Shown here piece by piece: positions 9,104 to 17,414 of a DNA stretch of 64,000 bases (positions are counted from its first letter, which is position 1; each line of letters begins with the position of its first letter). A model generated the notes under the pieces. That model saw only the letters and a list, made by a program, of their open reading frames with translations. It made no database searches and had not been told where the DNA came from. This DNA comes from Pirellulales bacterium (lineage in GTDB: Bacteria; Planctomycetota; Planctomycetia; Pirellulales; Thermoguttaceae): contig JAFGRD010000026.1 of assembly GCA_016935315.1 (NCBI GenBank), positions 1-64,000 of the forward strand, written 5' to 3'. Made by a program: the position numbers and the translations under genes.

Positions 9104-9615
9104 GGCGATCGGCCTCGTGCTGGGAGTTGAGGGCTCAAAAAGGAGCAAGTTGGACATTCTCATGGGTGGACAGAGGGCACCCCCGCCGCCTTCGGCCCGG
9201 CCTTCCGCGCAGCCGCACGGCCTGGCCCTCGCGCCACATTCCCGCGGCCAACACGCCGAGACGCAGGTCTCGCTGGGCAACGGCACTGCTTAACTCTCTG
9301 TCACGTTTTGCCGGAAGCAAGTCGCTTTGTCCCCGAAAAGGAAGCCAAGCCGAACGTCGCGGGCGTCGCCTTTGGACAACGGGGGGTTGTGTTCGGGCAA
9401 CGCCGTGCGATCGGGGATCGGGGGGCCGGCCTTCCGTCAGTCGGTGAAAGTCCGGTTCCCGCACGGTTTTGGCCCGGCCATTGCCGTTTGGGCCGTGGCC
9501 GCGTCTCGCTTGGCATCGCCTTTGCAAGTTGGGGTGTTCCACGCTTCGGTATCCGTCGCCGAGGGTCCCTGCAATCGATCCAACCCCCCAGACCGTAAGC
9601 CGAGAAGACTGCATC
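9104..9615. other. Divergent promoter region in the exopolysaccharide island
   Basis: 512 bases separate the two divergently transcribed exopolysaccharide gene sets. The only regulatory site I can support is the sigma-54-like promoter at 9511-9526 facing the chain-length gene. The frames here are open by chance (GC-rich) and carry no recognisable protein. Confidence 0.5.
9511..9526 (+). promoter_or_regulatory. Candidate sigma-54 (RpoN) promoter
   Basis: TGGCATCGCCTTTGCA matches the -24/-12 consensus TGGCAYrN4TTGCW with the exact GG-to-GC spacing. Transcription would begin near 9538, about 78 bases before the ATG of the chain-length gene at 9616. Exopolysaccharide loci of the PEP-CTERM type are often RpoN-controlled. 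No sigma-54 activator gene lies in this window. Confidence 0.5.
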
Positions 9616-11148
9616 ATGAACTGCTCATCGCAAACGATTCCCAGCCCCGGCCAAGTCGTCCGCCTGCTCGCGACCCACAAGAGGCACTGGTTGATTCCGG
9701 CCGTGGTGGTGGGAGTGTTGGCCCTGCTTTACGCCTTGTTTCGCCCGGCAACTTGGGAGGCCTCGCAGGCGTTGATCGTCCGCGACGAGGCGACCAACAA
9801 CGAAGTCAGGCCCGGCGAGTTCGGCCACGCCGACGAGATGAAGACGCTTCAGGAGACGATCCTCGAGCTGGCCAAGAGCGGGGGAGTTCTCAGCGCGGCC
9901 CTCGGAGAGATCGGTCCCCCGGCAGGCGAGCGGCCCGGTGATGCCACATGGCCCAGCCCGGCCGATGTGGCCAGGCTTCGCGACCGTGTGAAGCTGACGC
10001 CGCCCAAAGGCGCCGAGTTCGGCAAGACCGAGGTCTTCTACCTGAAGGTCCGCGATCACGACCGGGATCGGGCCGTCGCCCTGAATCGCGCGACCTGCGG
10101 CCACCTGCAGGCCAGGCTTCAAGAGCTCCGCGACGCCAAGGCCCAGAGCATGATCAGCGAGTTGGCCAAAACGGTCCATCTGGCCAAGAACGACCTGCAA
10201 GAATCGACTGCCCGTCTGGAGCAGCTCGAAAAGCAGGTGGGCAGCGATTTGGCAGAGCTGCGTGTGCTGAACGAGCCGGGGCTGGGCGACAGCGCGTTGC
10301 GTCGCACGATGACCGAGATCCGCAGCGAATTGCGGCAGATCGACGCCACCCGACGAGCCAACCAAGAGTTGCTCGCCCTGCTGGTGGCAGCTGGCGACGA
10401 TCCGGGCCGCTTGTTGGCTACGCCCAATCGACTCCTGGAATCGCAGCCGGCTTTGCGGCGGCTGAAGGACGGCCTGGTTGATGCCCAGTTGGCTACCGCC
10501 GCACTGATGGGGACCATGTCGGCCGAGCACCCCCTGGTGAAATCAGCCTTGCAGTCCGAAGAGGAGATCGGCCGGCACCTGCACGACGAGTTGTCCATCG
10601 CCATCCGCGGGCTGAACGTCGAGCTGCAGATGAACGACGACCGGGCCACCGTGCTGGAAGGCCAACTGGCCGAGGTCACCGCGCGGCTGGGCCGTCTGGC
10701 CGAGCTGCGGGCGAGCTACGCGAATCAACTGGCCGAGACGGCCAACCGCACCCAACGGATCAAACGGGCCGAGCAGAATTTGTCGGAGGCCCAGGCGACC
10801 CACGCCAGCGCCAAGGCAACGAACCTGATCAGCCGCATCGACGTTCCCGACACCGGCGTCGATCCGGTCGGCCCCAGCCGCAGTCTGATCGTGCTGCTGG
10901 GGATCGCCGGTGGGCTGGCCGTCGGTTTCGGCGTGGTGGTGCTGGTGACACCTCCGGTTTCGGTGGCCGGAGCCCATGCGTCGCCCGCCGAGCCAACGCG
11001 GCCCAGTCCGGTTGCGGCCGGGCCGTTCGACCTGCCGGCTCCCGTGGTCCAGCCCCGGCGAAGGCCCGTCGCGTGTGGTTTTCCCGCGGACCAAGGCCTG
11101 TCGATCAAGCAGGCCCTACAAAAAGTCGTCCTGCACAACACGGTCTGA
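9616..11148 (+). CDS. Polysaccharide chain-length determinant (Wzz/PCP-type membrane protein)
   Basis: 510 residues from the ATG at 9616. A first membrane helix (about residues 27-46, WLIPAVVVGVLALLYALF) is followed by a long alpha-helical, coiled-coil-rich periplasmic region (residues about 170-430). A second helix (LIVLLGIAGGLAVGFGVVVLV, about residues 440-460) is followed by a proline-rich cytoplasmic tail. The Wzz-like motif WEASQALIVRDEA follows the first helix. No Walker motif or tyrosine cluster is present, so this is a co-polymerase without a fused BY-kinase, and no separate kinase was found here. It should set polymer length together with the Wzy-like protein downstream. Its TGA stop is provided by the end of palindromic element copy B. 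Confidence 0.82.
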   Translation: MNCSSQTIPSPGQVVRLLATHKRHWLIPAVVVGVLALLYALFRPATWEASQALIVRDEATNNEVRPGEFGHADEMKTLQETILELAKSGGVLSAALGEIGPPAGERPGDATWPSPADVARLRDRVKLTPPKGAEFGKTEVFYLKVRDHDRDRAVALNRATCGHLQARLQELRDAKAQSMISELAKTVHLAKNDLQESTARLEQLEKQVGSDLAELRVLNEPGLGDSALRRTMTEIRSELRQIDATRRANQELLALLVAAGDDPGRLLATPNRLLESQPALRRLKDGLVDAQLATAALMGTMSAEHPLVKSALQSEEEIGRHLHDELSIAIRGLNVELQMNDDRATVLEGQLAEVTARLGRLAELRASYANQLAETANRTQRIKRAEQNLSEAQATHASAKATNLISRIDVPDTGVDPVGPSRSLIVLLGIAGGLAVGFGVVVLVTPPVSVAGAHASPAEPTRPSPVAAGPFDLPAPVVQPRRRPVACGFPADQGLSIKQALQKVVLHNTV

Positions 11149-11248
11149 TGATGTTCGCATTGTGAATGATCCAGGCCAACCAACGGAAGGCCGGACAAGT
11201 CGGGCTTCCGTTGGTCGCCCTCGCGCATTGAGTGTGCCAGCGTCAATC
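11146..11248 (-). repeat. 103-104 bp palindromic element, copy B (inverted)
   Basis: Inverted relative to copy A. Its first bases, TGATGATG, include the TGA stop of the chain-length gene (11146-11148). The internal stem carries a paired change: ACGGAAG opposite CTTCCGT, where other copies have ACGGGAG opposite CTCCCGT, so base pairing is kept. The terminal bases have drifted (TGATGA at one end, TCAATC at the other) and the flanking TA is lost. It separates the chain-length and polymerase genes. Confidence 0.9.
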
Positions 11249-11354
11249 ATGCTCGACACCGGCCGCCGTGCCGCGGCGTGATGCGTTTCAGATTGCCATG
11301 GGTGCCGCACGGCCGCGGCACCCCGACGAGCCCTACCAGCCACCGGATTTCGCC

Positions 11355-12764
11355 ATGACCGCAATCTACTTCGTTGCCGCCGCCGTTGCTTTGATCTGGA
11401 GTGCGATCTTCGTCTTGCGTGGATCGCTGACGGCCGGGTGCCTGGCGCTGCTGGTGGCCGGGGCCTGCTTTGGGCACGACTTCCTGCGTTTCGAAGTCGG
11501 TCCGATCCCGATGACGATCGATCGGCTGGTGGTGGTGCTGCTGCTGCTGGCCTATGCCGTGCACCGTCGCCTGGGTCGTACGGCCCCGAAACCGTTGGGA
11601 AAGACCGACGTCTTGTTGTTCGCCTTCTTGGGTGTGCTGGCCTTTTCGGCCTGCTACGGCAGCTTCGGCGGCCAGGGCGACGGGATCGAAATTGTGTTTC
11701 GACTCTTGGCAGGCTACCTGATTCCCGGCGTGGTCTACTGGATTGCCCGACAGTCGCCGCTGAATCGATCGAACGTCTCACTGACCCAAGGCGTCCTGAC
11801 CTGCCTGGGCGTGTACCTGGCCCTTACCGGGCTGCTGGAAGTTTCCGGTCAGTGGTGGGCCGTCTTTCCCCGCCACATCGCCGATCAGAACGTCGGGCTC
11901 CACTTCGGACGTGCCCGCGGACCAATGGTCCACGCGGTCAGCTTCGGTCTGCACCTGGGCGTGTGCCTGTTGGCCGCGTGGTTGTGGCAATGGCGATTCG
12001 GCCGACCGGGCCGGCTGGTGATTGTCGCGTTGGTGCCGCTGCTTCTGGCCGGCATCTACGTCAGCTATACGCGGAGCGTGTGGATGGGGACGGGCTTGGG
12101 GGCGCTGATCGTGCTCGCGCTGACTCTGCGGGGTTCGTGGCGACCGCTGGTCATCGGCGGCATGGTTTCGGCCGCCCTACTGCTGGTCGCCACGCGAATG
12201 GACAAGCTGGTGAGCTTCGAGCGCGAGTATGCGGCCACGTATACCGGCAAGAGCGTCGAAGTGCGAGGGGCCTTCGCCTACCTTTCCTGGCAAATGTTCC
12301 TGGACCGGCCGCTGCTGGGCGTCGGATTCGGCCAGTTCCCCGAGGCCAAACTGCCCTACCTTGCCGATCGCTCCACGGAGTTCAATCTGGAGGCGGTCCG
12401 GCCCTATTCCCATCACATCGGGTTCCTCAGCGTGCTGACCGAGACGGGATTGGTCGGGTTCGTGCTCTTCCTGGCGCTCCTGGGTGGCTGGGTGCGGGCG
12501 GGCTGGCAGGTTTGCCGCAACGCCACACTGCCCCCCTGGGCCCGGGCCCAAGGGATCTTGCTGCTGGGCGTGTTGGGCGTCTACCTCTGCCAAACCGCCT
12601 TCCACGAAATGAGCTACACGCCGATCGACAACGCCCTGGTCTTCTTCCTGGCCGGTCTGACGGTCGGACTGCGGGCGGCCCCGGCGACGGCGGACGTTCC
12701 GGCCGCGGAAACCGCTCCGGCCCGTCTCTGCCACCTTGCGCTCAGTCCCGGCATGGCGTCGTAA
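11355..12764 (+). CDS. O-antigen ligase/polymerase family membrane protein (Wzy-like)
   Basis: 469 residues with about 11-12 membrane helices. The Wzy_C/O-antigen-ligase signature region is visible: FGRARGPMVHAVSFGLHLG, then YTRSVWMGTGLGALIVLAL, and a large periplasmic loop with GVGFGQFPEAKLPYL and RPYSHHIGFLSVLTETGLVG, where the conserved Arg and His residues of this family lie. It would polymerise or ligate the lipid-linked repeat units at the periplasmic face. The ATG at 11355 immediately precedes the first helix; the frame upstream overlaps the palindromic element and is unlikely to be translated. It shares direction with the chain-length gene, but element copy B lies between them. Confidence 0.83.
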   Translation: MTAIYFVAAAVALIWSAIFVLRGSLTAGCLALLVAGACFGHDFLRFEVGPIPMTIDRLVVVLLLLAYAVHRRLGRTAPKPLGKTDVLLFAFLGVLAFSACYGSFGGQGDGIEIVFRLLAGYLIPGVVYWIARQSPLNRSNVSLTQGVLTCLGVYLALTGLLEVSGQWWAVFPRHIADQNVGLHFGRARGPMVHAVSFGLHLGVCLLAAWLWQWRFGRPGRLVIVALVPLLLAGIYVSYTRSVWMGTGLGALIVLALTLRGSWRPLVIGGMVSAALLLVATRMDKLVSFEREYAATYTGKSVEVRGAFAYLSWQMFLDRPLLGVGFGQFPEAKLPYLADRSTEFNLEAVRPYSHHIGFLSVLTETGLVGFVLFLALLGGWVRAGWQVCRNATLPPWARAQGILLLGVLGVYLCQTAFHEMSYTPIDNALVFFLAGLTVGLRAAPATADVPAAETAPARLCHLALSPGMAS

Positions 12765-12892
12765 TCGGATCTCGACTCGCATCGGCCCGGCAAGGCCAAT
12801 CGGTCTCCGAGTGCCCCGTCTTGCCGTCGTCGGAGATCATCCACGCGAAAACCCGATTCCGGACATGATCTCTGCAGCGACTCCACGGGGGG

Positions 12893-15415
12893 CTATCTCG
12901 GCGGCTTCTCGACGAGCACGGCCGTGGCCGGATCGATCTTCATCGCCCAGGCCTCTCCCCGAAACGTGAACACGTAGGCCAGTTTTCGCCGGGCGTCGTA
13001 CATCCAGCCGGTGCTGTGGCCCGAGGGCACGTCTCCGGCGTCCAGCAGGAACATCTTGTTCCGGCGGCAGTCGTAAACGCGCGTGTAGCCGGGGGCGTCC
13101 GACTGGCCCCCCGGTCGGCACAGCTCGCCGATGAGCACCCAGTCGGCATGCACGACGTAGGCCATCTCCCGAGCGTTGTGAGTCCTGGCCGGCTCGGGGT
13201 TCTCGGGGGCAACCGTGTCCAAGGCCCCGGTCGCAAAGTCGAACGCCAGCAGCGTGCCGTTGCTGAGCTTGTCGTAGCCGCCGCCCACTCCGCCCAGCAG
13301 CATCCGGTCGCGCTTCGAGTCGTACACCATGCCGTGGGCGTCGCAGTACGGCTCGAACAGCTTCCCTTTCGGCTCCAGGTCGATCCAGCCGCGGTCGCGG
13401 TCGAACAGCCAGAGCCCGAACTGCTCGGTGCCTTTCCGGTTGGCCCAGGCGACGGCGCCGTGCGCAGAGGCCTCCACGCAGGTGTGGTGCCAGGCAAACG
13501 CGAAGGGCAGCGGCATCGGCTCGCTGCGCAGCCAGTCCATGCGCTCCGGGTCGTAGAGGTAGCCGCGGCCGGAGACCAGCAGCTTGCACTTCGGGTCGTA
13601 GGCATAGTGGTTGTAGTTGTGTGCGGAAACCCACGGGCGGTTGAAGAGCGACGAGTCGAACCCGCCGCCGCCGTTGGCCCCATACGGCTCATCGGCGTCG
13701 AATCCCTCGACGATCCGCCCCGAGGCCGGGGAGTAGTGGGCCACCGTGCTGGCTGAACGCACGCAGTGGCCGCCGCCCCAATGCAGCACCTGGTCGCGGT
13801 CCGAGTCCCATATGCAAGTGCCCCAATCCCGCTGGCGACAACCGCGGCACGGGTTGCGGGGCGGATCGGGCAGTCGCACCCAACGGTTCGCGGGAAGCCG
13901 ATCCAGATTCGTCGGATTCGGCTCCGCCGCCACCTCGCAGAACTCGGCCACAAACGCGCCCGAGCGGTAGAGTCGCTGGTCGGGGGCCACCCCAAGCTCC
14001 TCGCGGCCGGCCGCGTCAGGCGGCGCCGGCTCCAACGTCATCGCCCACGTTTCGCAAGGCCGCTTCCACTGCCAGGACCACGGGCCGCAGCGGTGGGCGG
14101 CCAGAACCAGCAGATCGTTTGTGTCGGCAGCCAGTGGCGGCGGGCAGAACCACTGGCTCGCATAGCCGTCGAAGAAACCCAGCGGCGCCGGCATCGTCAG
14201 CTCGTCCTTGCCAGGCAGCGGCCAACTCGCCATCAGGTCCCAGCGGTCGGCCTTCGGGTCGAAGCACCAGAGCTGGCACGGGTCCAGCGGCGCATAGGGG
14301 ACGGCGCCGTAGTCCGTGCCGGAAGTCTGCACGTAGCCTTCGTACAACGCGACCCTGCCGCATCCGGGCAAACCGCAGAGTGCATGCCCGGCCCGTGGGC
14401 TGGGGACCTTGTCGGGCTGCGACCGTCGCCACGACTCCTTCGCAAGGTCCAACACCCAGGTGTCGTTCATCAGATAGTCCTCGTGGTCGCCGCCAAAAAG
14501 TACGAAGACCTGGTTGGTCTCGTCGAAGGCCAGCGGCGAGTTGCGACGTGCGCAAGGCACCGGATATCGGACCTCGGCCGTCTGCTCGATCTTGCGCTGC
14601 ACGGCGCGGGCCGACTTGAGGGCGTCCAACGTCTTTCCGCCGGCCAGCAGATCGGCCACTGCTCCGATGTCTCCGCCGAACTCGTCCATCCGTGCCATCG
14701 TTTCCAATGCCGCGCAACGCCGGCCGAGGGCCGCGAGCTCTGCCGCGGTGCCCACGCCCGCCGGGTCGCGGTACCAGGCCAACCGGATGCGCCCGACCAG
14801 ATCGATCACGGCTTCTTTCGCTGCCACCAATTCCCGGTGCTGCCGCACGACGTTCGTGTCGGTCACCTCGAGTCGAGACCATTTTCCCGCGGCAATGTCG
14901 TAGACGACCGTCCGACACCAGCCGAGGTTGTCCGCCTGCTTGTCGGCGCCGAGCACCACCAGCTGGCCGCCGATCGTGTCGCACGCCATGGTGTGCCAAC
15001 TGAGGCCCTCAAGCTCCGGAGCGGGGGGATGCGCCGTCCAGGTTTTCTCGGCAAGGCTCAGCGAGTACAGCACCGGCCCGCCCGAAAGGCAGTATACGGT
15101 CTTGCTGCCCGGGTCGTAGGCCGCTTGGTAGTAAGGATGGATGGCGCCTTGGACCGAGGGAGCCGCCGTGGCCAATTCGCTCCAGGTCTGCGTGGCCGGG
15201 TCAAACGCCTGCACGAAAAGTGCGTTCTCATCCGGGCCGACCAACAGCATCTGCTTCCGGTCTGATGCATACAACAGTACCGAGCCCACGCGGTCACCCG
15301 TCCGGCCATCGGCCACCCAGGTCCACGAGTTGGTGCGATTGGGCTCGCCGCACAACCCGAGTTCGCCCGGGCCGGACATCGCCAACAGCAGCATAATTGC
15401 CGGAAAGCACCGCAT
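12893..15415 (-). CDS. Secreted kelch/galactose-oxidase-like beta-propeller protein
   Basis: 840 residues. A signal peptide covers about residues 1-22 (AIMLLLAMSGPGELGLCG). The mature protein contains two sets of kelch-like blades: residues about 30-420, with VFVLFGGDHEDYLMNDTWVLDL as a clear kelch motif, and residues about 500-840, with VLHWGGGHCVRSAST and MLLGGVGGGYDKLSNGT. A cysteine-rich linker (NPCRGCRQRDWGTC) joins them. Kelch propellers bind proteins or carbohydrates, and galactose oxidases share the fold, but I see no convincing copper-site set, so no enzyme activity is claimed. It is transcribed away from the glutamate-synthase-like gene across an AT-richer gap with inverted repeats. 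Confidence 0.72.
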   Translation of the reverse strand: MRCFPAIMLLLAMSGPGELGLCGEPNRTNSWTWVADGRTGDRVGSVLLYASDRKQMLLVGPDENALFVQAFDPATQTWSELATAAPSVQGAIHPYYQAAYDPGSKTVYCLSGGPVLYSLSLAEKTWTAHPPAPELEGLSWHTMACDTIGGQLVVLGADKQADNLGWCRTVVYDIAAGKWSRLEVTDTNVVRQHRELVAAKEAVIDLVGRIRLAWYRDPAGVGTAAELAALGRRCAALETMARMDEFGGDIGAVADLLAGGKTLDALKSARAVQRKIEQTAEVRYPVPCARRNSPLAFDETNQVFVLFGGDHEDYLMNDTWVLDLAKESWRRSQPDKVPSPRAGHALCGLPGCGRVALYEGYVQTSGTDYGAVPYAPLDPCQLWCFDPKADRWDLMASWPLPGKDELTMPAPLGFFDGYASQWFCPPPLAADTNDLLVLAAHRCGPWSWQWKRPCETWAMTLEPAPPDAAGREELGVAPDQRLYRSGAFVAEFCEVAAEPNPTNLDRLPANRWVRLPDPPRNPCRGCRQRDWGTCIWDSDRDQVLHWGGGHCVRSASTVAHYSPASGRIVEGFDADEPYGANGGGGFDSSLFNRPWVSAHNYNHYAYDPKCKLLVSGRGYLYDPERMDWLRSEPMPLPFAFAWHHTCVEASAHGAVAWANRKGTEQFGLWLFDRDRGWIDLEPKGKLFEPYCDAHGMVYDSKRDRMLLGGVGGGYDKLSNGTLLAFDFATGALDTVAPENPEPARTHNAREMAYVVHADWVLIGELCRPGGQSDAPGYTRVYDCRRNKMFLLDAGDVPSGHSTGWMYDARRKLAYVFTFRGEAWAMKIDPATAVLVEKPPR

Positions 15416-15738
15416 CGTTTCCCCCTTGCGTCAGACGCGTCCGTCACCTTGTGCACCAAGTCTGCGCGGCGTGCCGGTGTCGCCCCGTCGGCATGACTGC
15501 GCGATCACCCGGCCGTACAGGCTCACGCGCACCAACGATATCACAAATATCAGCTTCTCGGCACCTGTTCGAGCGAATCTCGGCCACGCACATAAGTATT
15601 GCTAATGTTACGTATTAGCAAGACAGGGGGTTCATAATACTCCCGCAGGCACTAGTATTAGGATGTCTTCATTTTGGATACGCCATCGAAGAAGTTTTCA
15701 CTTGACCGCTATCAGGACCGTGCCAAGGAGAGATCATT
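15416..15738. other. Divergent intergenic region with AT-rich operator-like repeats
   Basis: This gap holds the promoters of the kelch gene (minus) and the glutamate-synthase-like gene (plus). Bases 15590-15665 are clearly more AT-rich than the surroundings and contain two inverted repeats. No small gene was found. Confidence 0.55.
15599..15660. promoter_or_regulatory. Two AT-rich inverted repeats, candidate operators
   Basis: TTGCTAAT (15599-15606) and ATTAGCAA (15614-15621) are exact inverted arms separated by seven bases. TAATACT (15635-15641) and AGTATTA (15654-15660) are a second exact pair separated by twelve. Dyads of this size next to divergent starts commonly bind dimeric repressors or activators. 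They lie 79-140 bases before the GTG start of the glutamate-synthase-like gene. Confidence 0.45.
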
Positions 15739-17331
15739 GTGAACCTACAACGACCCAACGCCAATGATGCCACGCGGAGCTTGAACCGTTCGCGGTCCGT
15801 GGTGCCTCAGTCAGGACTCTGCTCCCGGTGCGTTGACGGGTGCAAGGGAAACTGCGAGGTGTTTCAAGCGACGTTTCGGGGCCGCGAGCTGTTGTACCCG
15901 GGGCCCTTTGGCAACGTCACCGCCGGTGGCGACAAAGACTATCCCGTCGACTACTCCCACCTGAACATCCAAGGTTATGCCTTCGGCGGCAGCGGGCTGC
16001 CCGAGCACGTCGAGGCGAACCCCGACACGTGCATCTTCCCGGAAGTGCAGGTCGCAACTGAATACGGCTGGGATCGGAAGGTCAAGATGGCGCTCCCCGT
16101 GTTCACCGGCGCCTTGGGCTCGACCGAGATCGCGCGGAAGAACTGGGAACACTTTGCCGTCGGCGCGGCGCTGAGCGGCGTCACGCTGGTTTGCGGCGAG
16201 AACGTGTGCGGAATCGACCCGCGGCTGGAGCTCGACTCGGGCGGCAAGATCACCTCGGCCCCCGACATGGATCGCCGCATCGAGACCTACAAGCGATACC
16301 ATCGCGGCCTGGGTGAGATCCTGGTGCAGATGAACGTCGAGGACACCCGGCTCGGCGTGGCGGAGTACGTGATCGAAAAGCACGGCCTGGATACGATCGA
16401 ATTGAAATGGGGCCAGGGCGCCAAGTGTATCGGCGGCGAGATCAAGGTGGACAGCCTCGAGCGGGCGTTGGAACTGCAGAAGCGCGGCTACATGGTCACG
16501 CCCAACCCCTCTGATCCGATCATCCAGGCGTCGTTCCAGGACGGAGCGATCAAGGAGTTCGAGCGCCACAGCCGACTGGGCTTCATTGACGACGAAGGCT
16601 TCCTGGCCGAGGTCGATCGGTTGCGCGGCCTGGGCTTCAAGCGGATCACGCTGAAGACCGGTGCCTATTCGCTCCGCGAACTGGCCATGGCGCTGAAGTG
16701 GGGAAGCAAGGCGAAGATCGACCTGCTGACCATCGACGGGGCGCCCGGCGGAACGGGGATGAGCCCCTGGCGGATGATGGAGGAGTGGGGCGTGCCGGCG
16801 ATCTACCTGCATTCGGCGGCCGTCCAGTTCGCCGACAAGCTGGCCGCCAAGGGCGAGCGCGTGCCCGACTTGGCCTTTGCCGGCGGCTTCAGCGCCGAAG
16901 ACCACCTCTTCAAGGCCCTGGCCTTGGGCGCGCCGTACGTCAAGGCGGTCTGCATGGGCCGCGCGTTGATGATTCCCGGCATGGTCGGCAAGAACGTCGT
17001 CGAATGGATGAACAACGGCGGGCTGCCCAAGAGCGTCTCGATCTACGGCACGAAGCCCGAAGAGATCTTCGTCTGCTGGGAGCAGATTGTCGATCTGGTG
17101 GGCAAGAACGAGATGAAGCGCATTCCGCTCGGCGCGGTCGGTTTCTACTCCTACGCCCAGAAACTCGCCGTCGGCTTGCAGCAGTTGATGGCCGGAGCCC
17201 GCTGCTTCAACCTCTCGGCGATCAGCCGTCGGGAGCTGATGAGCCTGACCAGGGAGTGTGCCGAAGTGACCGGCATTCCCTACCTGATGGAAGCCTATCG
17301 CGACGAAGCCGAGGCGATCCTCGACAGCTAG
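15739..17331 (+). CDS. FMN-binding glutamate-synthase-family protein (GltB domain-2-like)
   Basis: 530 residues, equivalent to the FMN/FeS synthase domain of glutamate synthase large subunits and shared with archaeal-type GltB-like proteins. The barrel motifs are LPVFTGALGSTEIA, ELKWGQGAKCIGGEI, KIDLLTIDGAPGGTGMSP (phosphate-binding region) and the C-terminal AFAGGFSAEDHLFKALALGA. The N terminus has a cysteine cluster, CSRCVDGCKGNC, at about residues 28-39 that could bind a metal or FeS centre. There is no glutaminase domain and no partner subunit next to it, so ammonium-dependent or other amide/redox chemistry is possible. The GTG start is chosen because AAGGAGAG lies at the right distance upstream (15725-15732). 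Confidence 0.8.
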   Translation: MNLQRPNANDATRSLNRSRSVVPQSGLCSRCVDGCKGNCEVFQATFRGRELLYPGPFGNVTAGGDKDYPVDYSHLNIQGYAFGGSGLPEHVEANPDTCIFPEVQVATEYGWDRKVKMALPVFTGALGSTEIARKNWEHFAVGAALSGVTLVCGENVCGIDPRLELDSGGKITSAPDMDRRIETYKRYHRGLGEILVQMNVEDTRLGVAEYVIEKHGLDTIELKWGQGAKCIGGEIKVDSLERALELQKRGYMVTPNPSDPIIQASFQDGAIKEFERHSRLGFIDDEGFLAEVDRLRGLGFKRITLKTGAYSLRELAMALKWGSKAKIDLLTIDGAPGGTGMSPWRMMEEWGVPAIYLHSAAVQFADKLAAKGERVPDLAFAGGFSAEDHLFKALALGAPYVKAVCMGRALMIPGMVGKNVVEWMNNGGLPKSVSIYGTKPEEIFVCWEQIVDLVGKNEMKRIPLGAVGFYSYAQKLAVGLQQLMAGARCFNLSAISRRELMSLTRECAEVTGIPYLMEAYRDEAEAILDS

Positions 17332-17414
17332 ACGAAGAAGGAAAGCAGGACGCACGGCTTGCCGGGGGCCGGCACTTGCCCCTTCCGCTCAGCCGACGAT
17401 GCTTCGCTGCGATG

